The notes beneath the pieces were generated by a model. It did no database searches and was not told where the DNA came from. It saw only the letters and a list, made by a program, of their open reading frames with translations. Of a stretch of 20,889 nt of DNA, positions 7,537-14,219 are shown one piece after another. The stretch's first letter is position 1. Every line of letters begins with the position of its first letter. This DNA is from a bacterium (GTDB lineage: Bacteria; Babelota; Babeliae; Babelales; JABDEC01). The DNA is taken from the NCBI GenBank assembly GCA_947481115.1, contig CANKEI010000013.1, positions 1 to 20,889 of the forward strand, given 5' to 3'. Both the position numbers and the translations under genes were made by a program.

Positions 7537-8979
7537 ATGATAACTACCAATCAACAAATTCATGTTGAGTCTAACCAGCTTTCTCGTCAGCGCAATTATT
7601 TCGAAATTATAGCTTACTTAGATCAACATTGGTTGCAAGTGCCATTAGATTATACTAAAGCTCGCATGTTACAAATCGATGCATTGTTACAATATCCTAG
7701 TCGTGAATTTAATACTATTTTAGTCGCTGGCACCAATGGTAAAAGTTTAACCGCTCATTTTATTACTAAGCTCTGCCAAGCAGCTAATTTAACTGTTGGC
7801 TGTCTTACGAGTCCGCATATTTTAAATTATGAAGAACGTTTTAGCGTAAATCAAACTAATATTAATCCTAAAGAGTTTACTGAGCTAGCCAATCAAGTTA
7901 TTAATACACTTGAAACAGCTGGAATTAGTGCTAACAGTCTCGAGCTGATCACGGCCATTGGTTTACTATATTTTAAAGCGCAAAAAGTGAATTTAGCGAT
8001 CTTAGAACTAAGCGAAAATCGCACTTGGGATCCAGCAACTATCTGTAAACCAAAAATCTTAGCGATTACTAGAATTATTAATCATGCCGTAACTGAAATT
8101 AATCTCAGTAATCATCAAGATTTAGATTTACAAGCTGAGATCGCAACGATCGCAGAAATTGCCACTAAAGACTGTACCGTAATTTCTGCTGATCAAAGTA
8201 AAATTAGTTTAAATTTATTACAAACCCATATCCAAGCTCAAGGTGCTAACTGGGCGATGCCAGTGCGCAAATTAGTTCCCTTAAGTTACCCCTTTGAACA
8301 ATTGCATGGTCGCTGTGCGGCTTTAGCAGAGCGCGTAGTGCAACTCTATGTTGAGAAATATTTATTAGATCAAGATTTAAAAACTAAACTCCAGCTTTTA
8401 AATAAGCCTAAAGGGTTACGCGGTCGACCTAAATTAGAAACTAGACGCCTGACTGAACTCGATACTGAGCCTACTTTAGAGTCTTTCTGGAAAACGTGTA
8501 CTAGTAGTTTACCAGGCCGGTTTCAATTATTAAAACAAGCTAAACCAACCGTCTTACTAGATAATGCTAGCAATTTAGATGCGCTAGAAAATCTATTATT
8601 GGGAATTAGATTATTGCACTATCGTAATAATCTTAATGGCTTAGCCATAATTATCGGCTGTGCAAATAACGAGTTTGAAACTGAATCGTTATTACGCATA
8701 TTGCGTTATTTCTTTAAAAAAACGGCCGGACAAATTATTTTCTGTCCCACATTAGCAACTTTGAATACTAAAAAAACTAGTTATCAAGCCATTCAGCCCT
8801 GGGAACCAGATAAATTAACTGTCTTAGCGCGTAATGCTAAGCTTAAAGCTCGCTGTGCTCGCAATCTGACTGAGGCGCTCGAATGGGCCGAAAAAGCAGT
8901 TGATCTGCGCCATGGTTTAGTGGTAATTACCGGCTCGCAAAATATTTTAGCGGACTATTGGAATCTGAAGAAGAGTTAA
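7537..8979 (+). CDS. folC: Divergent folylpolyglutamate/dihydrofolate synthase (Mur-ligase fold)
   Basis: FolC adds glutamate to dihydropteroate or folates using ATP. The P-loop AGTNGKSLTAHF and the following SPHILNYEERFSVN are unmistakable, and PGRFQLL plus LLDNASNLDALENLL mark the C-terminal domain. Several active-site positions are unusual. The AHN of the normal DGAHN is ASN here. The motif that carries the carbamylated lysine (IAxEKAGI) appears to read IAEIATKD. The LExGLGGRxDATN motif has become LELSENRTWDPAT. The 480 residues are slightly longer than typical (about 420-440), with an insert near PKGLRGRPKLETRR. Either activity has changed or my alignment by eye is imperfect here. Eight bases separate its stop from the small ATP synthase-associated gene, so all four genes to 10979 are likely one transcript. 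Confidence 0.8.
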   Translation: MITTNQQIHVESNQLSRQRNYFEIIAYLDQHWLQVPLDYTKARMLQIDALLQYPSREFNTILVAGTNGKSLTAHFITKLCQAANLTVGCLTSPHILNYEERFSVNQTNINPKEFTELANQVINTLETAGISANSLELITAIGLLYFKAQKVNLAILELSENRTWDPATICKPKILAITRIINHAVTEINLSNHQDLDLQAEIATIAEIATKDCTVISADQSKISLNLLQTHIQAQGANWAMPVRKLVPLSYPFEQLHGRCAALAERVVQLYVEKYLLDQDLKTKLQLLNKPKGLRGRPKLETRRLTELDTEPTLESFWKTCTSSLPGRFQLLKQAKPTVLLDNASNLDALENLLLGIRLLHYRNNLNGLAIIIGCANNEFETESLLRILRYFFKKTAGQIIFCPTLATLNTKKTSYQAIQPWEPDKLTVLARNAKLKARCARNLTEALEWAEKAVDLRHGLVVITGSQNILADYWNLKKS

Positions 8980-8987
8980 AAATTTTT

Positions 8988-9299
8988 ATGTTAATTACAA
9001 TAGTTACCATAATTACCGGAATCAGTTTGGGTTTTTTATATGCCCAGTTTTTCTTGTACCAAAAAAATACGCAAAATTATTTAGCTAACTCTAAAACCAA
9101 TTCTAATCACTTAGAAAATAAAAATAATTGGCAAACTTTTTTAATTAAAACTACTAGCCAATCTTTAGTGCGCATATTAGCCATTTTGGCAATTTTTTAT
9201 CTTTTATTGTCCTGGGCTGAAATTAACTTTATACTGATCGCAATCTTATTTTTGGCCGTTTTTTGGATCACAATTCTAAGAAACATACCGATGGCGTAA
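8988..9299 (+). CDS. Small AtpI/AtpR-like membrane protein of the ATP synthase cluster
   Basis: The 103-residue reading from the ATG at 8988 has a first hydrophobic segment (MLITIVTIITGISLGFLYAQ), a polar Asn-rich link, and two more hydrophobic segments (about residues 58-75 and 78-96). A TTG at 8958 would add ten residues inside folC and is less likely. Position directly before atpB and the hydrophobic-hairpin layout match the accessory AtpI of F-type operons or the AtpR of N-type operons, which help assemble the c ring. The stop is four bases before the atpB start. I see no diagnostic motif, so the identification rests on location, size and membrane pattern. Confidence 0.6.
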   Translation: MLITIVTIITGISLGFLYAQFFLYQKNTQNYLANSKTNSNHLENKNNWQTFLIKTTSQSLVRILAILAIFYLLLSWAEINFILIAILFLAVFWITILRNIPMA

Positions 9300-9303
9300 A
9301 ACT

Positions 9304-10023
9304 ATGCATGGTTCCGTTTTTGATCAACCACAAATTGCTCCCCTTGCGCAGCTTAATTTAACGCATGAATTCTGGTCATTAAATATTTATACGTTAGTTT
9401 ATACGTGGATCGCACTTTTAATTTTAGTGGCTTTAATTTATTTAGCGCGCAAAGCGCTTACTCGCAACAATTCGGTTGGTCAGTATTTAGTGCTACAATA
9501 TGTAGAGTTTTTTCGTGATTTAGTGACCCAATCATTAGGCGAATTTAATTTTAGGCATTTCGCTTTTATTGGCACCTTATTTACCTTTATTTTAACTTGT
9601 AATTTAATGGCACTAATTCCGGGCATGGGTGAACCAACTAGTGATTTAATGACCACTTTTGCTTTGAGTATTACCGGCTTATGTTACGCTCAATGGGCTG
9701 GCATTCAAGCGCATGGCCTAGCAGGCCATTTTAAAAATTATTTACAACCATTTGCGTTAATGTTACCCCTAAATATAGTCAGCCATTTTGCCGAAGTATT
9801 ATCACTGTCCTTTCGTTTATTTGGCAATATTTTTGGCGGAGCCATGATTACTAGTTTATGGCACAGTGCGTTGAGCAACTCTTTAATTTTGCAATTAACT
9901 ACGATCCCAATTAGCATGCTGGTACTGGCTTTTTTTGGTTTGTTTGAAGGCTTAATTCAAGCGTTTGTGTTTACGATTTTGTCGTTAACTTATTTAGCAC
10001 TAGAAACCAGGGAATCGACATGA
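9304..10023 (+). CDS. atpB: F-type ATP synthase subunit a
   Basis: Subunit a forms the ion half-channels of the membrane sector Fo. The 239-residue protein has the essential arginine in LSFRLFGNIFGG (Arg171) and the family's last-helix pattern GLIQAFVFTILSLTYL. It also has the TxNLMALIPGMGEPT segment (about 98-112) typical of F-type a subunits, including the conserved Asn and Pro. Five or six hydrophobic helices are evident. This is the F-type, not the V/A-type 'I' subunit, which matters because the neighbouring c subunit has a V-type-like fused form. The ATGA overlap with the next gene indicates translational coupling. The genes for b, delta, alpha, gamma, beta and epsilon do not follow, so the ATP synthase operon is split in this genome. 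Confidence 0.95.
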   Translation: MHGSVFDQPQIAPLAQLNLTHEFWSLNIYTLVYTWIALLILVALIYLARKALTRNNSVGQYLVLQYVEFFRDLVTQSLGEFNFRHFAFIGTLFTFILTCNLMALIPGMGEPTSDLMTTFALSITGLCYAQWAGIQAHGLAGHFKNYLQPFALMLPLNIVSHFAEVLSLSFRLFGNIFGGAMITSLWHSALSNSLILQLTTIPISMLVLAFFGLFEGLIQAFVFTILSLTYLALETREST

Positions 10024-10979
10024 ACAACTTATTATATTATTTAGTTGCGACACTACTAGTCGCCATTACATCACTAAGTGTGGGTTTCGGCGGCAGCCTC
10101 ACTGCCAGTAGCGCCCTTAAAGCAATTAATATTCAACCACAAGCCGAAGCTGATATTCGCCGGGCTTTAATTTTAGGCATGGCCTTAATCGAAACTACCG
10201 CATTAGTCGGGCTAATCATGAGTTTATATTTATTAATTAAATTAGTGCCAGCCACGATCCAACTTAGTAATCCATACTTTGGTTGGGCCAATTTGGGTAT
10301 CGCTTGCGCCATCTGTTTGCCAGGCGCTGTTGCGGGCATCGTATCCGCTTGGCCGACTAGTGCCGCTGCATTAGCCATTGCCCGTCAACCATTTGCCGCC
10401 AATCGGATTATTAAATTAATGTTACTAACCGTTTCGTTTGTACAAACACCCATTATTTTCGGCTTAATTATGGCCTTAATTTTAGCACATCAAACTGTCC
10501 ACTGTCATACGCTACCAGCTAATTTAAAATTGCTAGCAGCTGGCTTAGCGACTGGTCTCGGTAGTATCGGTCCCGTTTTGGGCTTAGCTCGTTTTGCGCG
10601 CGCGGCGTGTGAAGCGATTGGTTATAATCGTGAGGCATATAGCAAAATTTTAACTTTTACGATTGCCAGTGTCGCGCTCATCGAAACTCCCGTGGTCTTC
10701 GCGCTAGTCACAGCCTTTATGATTTTAGCGATCCCAGCGGCTACGATCACGCTCATTAAAGCTGTAGCATTAATCGCGGCAGCCATAGCGATTGGCATTA
10801 CTAATTTTGTGCCTAGTTTAAGCTCTAGCAAAACTGCCTCGGCCGCTTGTTTGCAGATTGCTCAACATCCGGAATTATCGCCAATTTTATCTAAAACTAG
10901 TCTTATGGTCCAAGGTGTAATCGACACTTTTATAATTTATGGCTGGGTAATTGCGATCATGTTAATCTTTTTCAGCTAA
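10020..10979 (+). CDS. atpE: ATP synthase subunit c with four fused hairpins
   Basis: Normal F-type c subunits have one helical hairpin of about 80 residues and one ion-binding carboxylate. This 319-residue protein contains four hairpins in tandem. The equivalent sites are Glu58 (MALIETTALVGLI), Gln142 (VSFVQTPIIFGLI), Glu222 (VALIETPVVFALV) and Asp302 (QGVIDTFIIYGWV), spaced 84, 80 and 80 residues. Each is preceded by the small-residue helix and polar loop of a c subunit (for example GGSLTASSALKAINIQP, and SAAALAIARQP in hairpin 2). The second site lacks a carboxylate, so three ion sites per eight helices are expected. The glutamine used by sodium-type F rings in helix 1 (GxGQG) is not seen in hairpin 1, which reads GFGGS; this favours protons, weakly. 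The start overlaps the atpB stop by four bases, and the end overlaps the convergent glycosyltransferase by 18. Confidence 0.88.
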   Translation: MNNLLYYLVATLLVAITSLSVGFGGSLTASSALKAINIQPQAEADIRRALILGMALIETTALVGLIMSLYLLIKLVPATIQLSNPYFGWANLGIACAICLPGAVAGIVSAWPTSAAALAIARQPFAANRIIKLMLLTVSFVQTPIIFGLIMALILAHQTVHCHTLPANLKLLAAGLATGLGSIGPVLGLARFARAACEAIGYNREAYSKILTFTIASVALIETPVVFALVTAFMILAIPAATITLIKAVALIAAAIAIGITNFVPSLSSSKTASAACLQIAQHPELSPILSKTSLMVQGVIDTFIIYGWVIAIMLIFFS

Positions 10980-12206
10980 GTATAATTTTTCATGCGCCTG
11001 CGCCATATAACTATAACTATAATTACTTAAATCATCGGGATAATTACTTAATTTTTGATATAACAAATTATTATGCGCCAAATTGTACATACCATTGGCC
11101 AAACCTAGCCAGTCGCCCTGCTGATACAAAAACCCATTTTGGTGATTAAAAATTATTTCTTTAATGCCACCAGTATCATAAGCTAAAACCGGCAATTTTA
11201 AACAACGCGCTTCCACAATGGCACATGGCAACCCTTCCCAAAGCGAACTTAAGGTAAAACAATGCCATTGAGCCATGATATTAGGCAATTTTTCTGGCGC
11301 CTGCCAGCCATGTAAAATAATATAATTTTGTAAATTATGCGCATTAATCCAAGCTGTTATTTCTAATCTTAGTGCCCCATCACCAATAATTTCTAATTTG
11401 TAATTACCAACCGGATCTAAAATTTTTAGTTGATTAAACGCTCGCAGTAAATCAAAGAGATTTTTCTGTGGTTTGAAACAAGCTACAGTCCCAAAGGTGA
11501 TGGTTCGATATGGTTCGATGAACTCACCACAGGCTATTCCTACGAGGCGCTCACCACGAACATGTTTAGGAAACTGATCATCGACCGCCGCCCTAATTAA
11601 TTTAGCTTTTCGTTTAAAGCCGGGAAATAATTTAGCCCCAGCAAGCAAATCTAGCTCTGACACACAGACATAATCGGTCGTGATTAAACTAGTCATTAGC
11701 TCTAAAAAATAGATGGTCCCAGCGACTAATTTGGGCTGATATTGATTAAAACCGTACCCATGGATGGTATAAACCCGTTTTTTAACGCCGGCGAAAAGTG
11801 CGGCCCAACGGCCCAATAAACCAGCTTTAGTACTATGAGCATGGACAATTAAATCGGGATAAGTTTTTTGTAATTTTTTAATTTGCAAAATTAAATTATA
11901 AAAATTTTTCAACTCTAGCCATAAATTTTTTAAACTAACTTCCCGTTTAAAACTGGGCAATAAAATAATCTGGGAACTGTCTGGGATATAATTGGGCAAT
12001 TGTGTTACTAGCTGGCCTTCGGCACCGGAGATTAAGCAGGTAGTATGCCCTGCTGCTTGTAAACTTTTACACAGCTCTAAGCAGACTTTCTGGGCCCCAC
12101 CCAGCTCTAACTTGGTGATAATATATAAAATATTTAATTTATTATTTATTGACACTCTTGCCCCAATTAATTTCTTTTTCACTAGTAATTTTAAAATTGC
12201 TTGCAT
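10962..12206 (-). CDS. GT4-family glycosyltransferase
   Basis: This is a 414-residue GT-B fold enzyme. The N-terminal domain has the nucleotide-loop region ITKLELGGAQKV (30-41) and VHAHSTKAGLLGR (121-133). The C-terminal domain has FGTVACFKPQKNL (238-250), IIGDGALR (273-280) and the EX7E signature of retaining GT4 enzymes (Glu324 and Glu332 in WEGLPCAIVEARCLKLPVLA), followed by YDTGGIKE. Donor and acceptor are unknown; relatives build polysaccharides or glycolipids on the cytoplasmic side of the membrane. Between the two domains, residues 215-235 (RGERLVGIACGEFIEPYRT and flanks) look like foreign sequence encoded by a repeat element. The ATG at 12206 lacks a ribosome binding site. The gene is divergent from the PLP enzyme gene, with 69 AT-rich bases between. 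Confidence 0.9.
   Translation of the reverse strand: MQAILKLLVKKKLIGARVSINNKLNILYIITKLELGGAQKVCLELCKSLQAAGHTTCLISGAEGQLVTQLPNYIPDSSQIILLPSFKREVSLKNLWLELKNFYNLILQIKKLQKTYPDLIVHAHSTKAGLLGRWAALFAGVKKRVYTIHGYGFNQYQPKLVAGTIYFLELMTSLITTDYVCVSELDLLAGAKLFPGFKRKAKLIRAAVDDQFPKHVRGERLVGIACGEFIEPYRTITFGTVACFKPQKNLFDLLRAFNQLKILDPVGNYKLEIIGDGALRLEITAWINAHNLQNYIILHGWQAPEKLPNIMAQWHCFTLSSLWEGLPCAIVEARCLKLPVLAYDTGGIKEIIFNHQNGFLYQQGDWLGLANGMYNLAHNNLLYQKLSNYPDDLSNYSYSYMAQAHEKLYLAEKD
11502..11564. repeat. Candidate palindromic repeat element inserted in frame in the glycosyltransferase gene
   Basis: The segment holds two adjacent copies of TGGTTCGAT (11501-11509 and 11511-11519), two copies of CTCACCAC (11523-11530 and 11550-11557) and a terminal CGAAC that pairs with the GTTCG words. 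The mix of GGTTCGA and CTCACCACGAAC words is that of a dispersed palindromic repeat family seen in several bacterial genomes. Its translation falls exactly in the inter-domain linker, where GT4 proteins normally have a short link. Rickettsial palindromic elements are known to be tolerated in such positions. Other copies would be needed for proof. Confidence 0.45.
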
Positions 12207-12275
12207 AACTAAACATAGAATTTAAACTAAATATATTAATTAACTAGAACTTAAAAATTTTGCGAAAGTCGCCGC

Positions 12276-13253
12276 ATGCATAACAGTCTATTACAAGCCA
12301 TTGGTAACACACCCTTAGTTAAACTTAACTTCGATTCACCAGCGCAAATTTATGCCAAATTAGAATATCTCAACCCAGGTGGTGCAGTTAAAGATCGTTC
12401 GGCTTTATATATGATCGAAACTGCTGAAAAACTAGGCTTGTTGCAACCTGGCGGCACCATTATCGACGCTTCTTCTGGTAACCACGGGATCGCCGTGGCT
12501 ATGATCGCTCGCATTAAGGGTTACCGCGTCATTATTACAGTTTCTGAAAAAATTAGTATCGAAAAGCTCCGCACTATTCAAGCATATGGTGCTGAAGTGA
12601 TCGTTTGCCCTGCGACCGCCCTAATTGACGATCCAAATAGCTATCATAGCGTGGCCGTTAAATTACAAAAAGAGACGCCCAACTCTTTTATGCCTAACCA
12701 ATATTTCAATGTTGTGAACGCTAAAGCACATGAAACCATTTTAGGACCAGAAATCTGGCGCCAAACTAATGGAACCATTACCCACTTCTTTGCGGGCGCT
12801 GGCACAGGCGGTACAATTTCGGGTGTCGGTAAATTTTTAAAATCCCAAAATCCTAATATCAAAATTAACGCTATCGATTCAAATAACTCTTTTAGGTCAA
12901 CTAATGGTCAACCTAAACCTTATCAAATTGAGGGAATTGGCATTGATTTTGATACGCCAGTTTTAGATCATGCAATCTTAGATGGTATTATGCAAGTTTC
13001 AGATGCGCAAGCATTAGACATGTTAAAAATTTTAGCGTCAGACTATGGGTTATTAGTTGGTCCCAGCTCTGGTGCTGTTGCTTATGCTGTCCAAGAGTAT
13101 GCTAAAAATTTGACTGCTAACGACTTGGTAGTATTTATCTGCGGCGACTCTGGACGCGCTTATTTAAGCAAGAATTTCTATACTGATAGCAAGGGTTATA
13201 AGCTCCAAATTCAGCCGTTGGTCAGCGACAAATATCGCCAACTAATTTTGTAA
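12276..13253 (+). CDS. PLP-dependent cystathionine beta-synthase / cysteine synthase family enzyme
   Basis: This fold-type II PLP enzyme performs beta-replacement on serine or O-acetylserine. The PLP lysine is in NPGGAVKDRSA (Lys39). The substrate carboxylate loop is SSGNHGIAVA, the phosphate loop is GAGTGGTISG, and the pyridine-nitrogen serine is in VGPSSGAVAYA. Features near the end lean to the cystathionine beta-synthase side: GIGIDFDTPVLD and CGDSGRAYLSKNF correspond to GIGYDFxPxVLD and DxGRNYxxKF of CBS enzymes. At 325 residues there is no C-terminal regulatory CBS domain. I therefore give no gene symbol, since CysK, CysM and CBS cannot be separated with certainty by eye. It stands alone, divergent from the glycosyltransferase, and ends in front of a strong inverted repeat. 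Confidence 0.9.
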   Translation: MHNSLLQAIGNTPLVKLNFDSPAQIYAKLEYLNPGGAVKDRSALYMIETAEKLGLLQPGGTIIDASSGNHGIAVAMIARIKGYRVIITVSEKISIEKLRTIQAYGAEVIVCPATALIDDPNSYHSVAVKLQKETPNSFMPNQYFNVVNAKAHETILGPEIWRQTNGTITHFFAGAGTGGTISGVGKFLKSQNPNIKINAIDSNNSFRSTNGQPKPYQIEGIGIDFDTPVLDHAILDGIMQVSDAQALDMLKILASDYGLLVGPSSGAVAYAVQEYAKNLTANDLVVFICGDSGRAYLSKNFYTDSKGYKLQIQPLVSDKYRQLIL

Positions 13254-13264
13254 TTTTAGTGCAC

Positions 13265-13330
13265 AAATTAGTTTAATGATTAGTAGCACCAAGCCATTAA
13301 GCTTAGCCCCATTAATCATTAAACTAATTT
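13265..13330. terminator. Bidirectional terminator, perfect 18-bp inverted repeat
   Basis: AAATTAGTTTAATGATTA (13265-13282) is matched perfectly by its reverse complement at 13313-13330, with a 30-base loop that itself contains AAGC...GCTT. It lies between two convergent genes, 11 bases after one stop and 15 after the other. T-rich sequence follows the stem on the plus strand, and the AT-rich stem supplies U-runs in both directions. It should end transcripts from both sides. Confidence 0.75.
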
Positions 13331-13345
13331 TAAAAATAAGATATC

Positions 13346-14071
13346 TTAAATAAATGGCTCTTCAGGCACTGATGGTTCACCTGATTCATTCTCTGGGGCT
13401 ATACCTGTATCATCAGTAAGAGCAGCCGCATCCAGTAAGGACTGCATAGCACCAGCTTTATCTATGGCTGCCATTTCTTTTGCGTTAGCCGCCACCCAAC
13501 GATTCATGACTTTTATCTGCCCAGCAAAATCTGGATCTGCATTCATAGCATCATAGATAGTAACTAACTTTCCCCTCAGGTTAGCAGGCATATAACGAGT
13601 ACTAGGTGAACCATAAGAAAGTTCATTTACATATGCAATATTGGTTCCCCTACTTTTCATCAATTTTAAAGTTGTAGGATTTAGCGATTTAAAGTCTTCA
13701 CCACTCAGAGCGATCGCATTACCAATCCTGGCGATTTTTATCTGTTCCACGTCTAATGCAGGCGTGGCTGCCGTAATATCACCGTTTAAGATTGCTTGAA
13801 AATAAACAATTTGGTCAAGCTGGCGGCAATTATCAGCCCCATAAGTATCCACAAAATTCTTAATTGTCACTGTATTAGGACCAGCCCCAGCGCTTCTAGC
13901 TGAATATGCCATCTCGCTCAACACTTTTGCCATAGCATCCGATAACGAAGATGCACTAAATGGGGACGGGGACAAGGCACTTAACTGACCAGCCAAACTT
14001 AATAATAAAACTAAGCAGCTACTAATTATTAATTCTTGTGCTAATTTTTGCTTTAATATTATATTTTTCAT
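13346..14071 (-). CDS. Exported protein carrying a helical domain shared with two neighbours
   Basis: The start at 14071 (241 residues) is chosen because GGAG lies nine bases upstream and MKNIILKQKLAQELIISSCL begins a signal peptide whose hydrophobic core runs to AGQLSALS. An ATG at 14128 would prepend 19 residues and bury the signal. The mature region contains NPTTLKLMKSRG, then MPANLRGKLVTIYDAMNADP and DFAGQ. These line up by eye with NPKVVIAALQADG and AALVARGKALIEA in the tail of the 767-aa protein, and with PAGLRANLRASGKAMLES in the 194-aa protein. The C-terminus is acidic and proline-rich (ESGEPSVPEEPFI), as in those two. No known family is recognised. It is the most distal of a six-gene minus-strand group of exported proteins. 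Confidence 0.7.
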   Translation of the reverse strand: MKNIILKQKLAQELIISSCLVLLLSLAGQLSALSPSPFSASSLSDAMAKVLSEMAYSARSAGAGPNTVTIKNFVDTYGADNCRQLDQIVYFQAILNGDITAATPALDVEQIKIARIGNAIALSGEDFKSLNPTTLKLMKSRGTNIAYVNELSYGSPSTRYMPANLRGKLVTIYDAMNADPDFAGQIKVMNRWVAANAKEMAAIDKAGAMQSLLDAAALTDDTGIAPENESGEPSVPEEPFI

Positions 14072-14080
14072 AACAACACA

Positions 14081-14084
14081 CTCC
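14081..14084 (-). promoter_or_regulatory. Shine-Dalgarno GGAG deciding the 14071 start
   Basis: GGAG is nine bases before the ATG at 14071, which begins the signal peptide. No such site precedes the longer alternative at 14128. Confidence 0.6.
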
Positions 14085-14219
14085 ATAAAGTTAAATAAAC
14101 CAATAAGGTCTATTATTATATTATTCAATCTAAGATTAAGTTTAAACTATCTGTTTTTACAAAAGCAACAGTTTAACTATTTTTCAATTACTACAGGTTA
14201 AAATTAAATTAATTACAAA

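Noticed and set aside
8988..10979. Complete N-type or V-type ATPase operon
   Set aside because: Subunit a is clearly F-type (Arg171 in SFRLFGN) and no other subunit genes follow; the fused c subunit alone does not make it V-type.
14129..14219. Terminator after the 767-aa gene
   Set aside because: There is an imperfect inverted arrangement of GTTTAAACT and AGTTTAAC around 14145-14175, but the pairing is broken and AT-only, so I do not call it.
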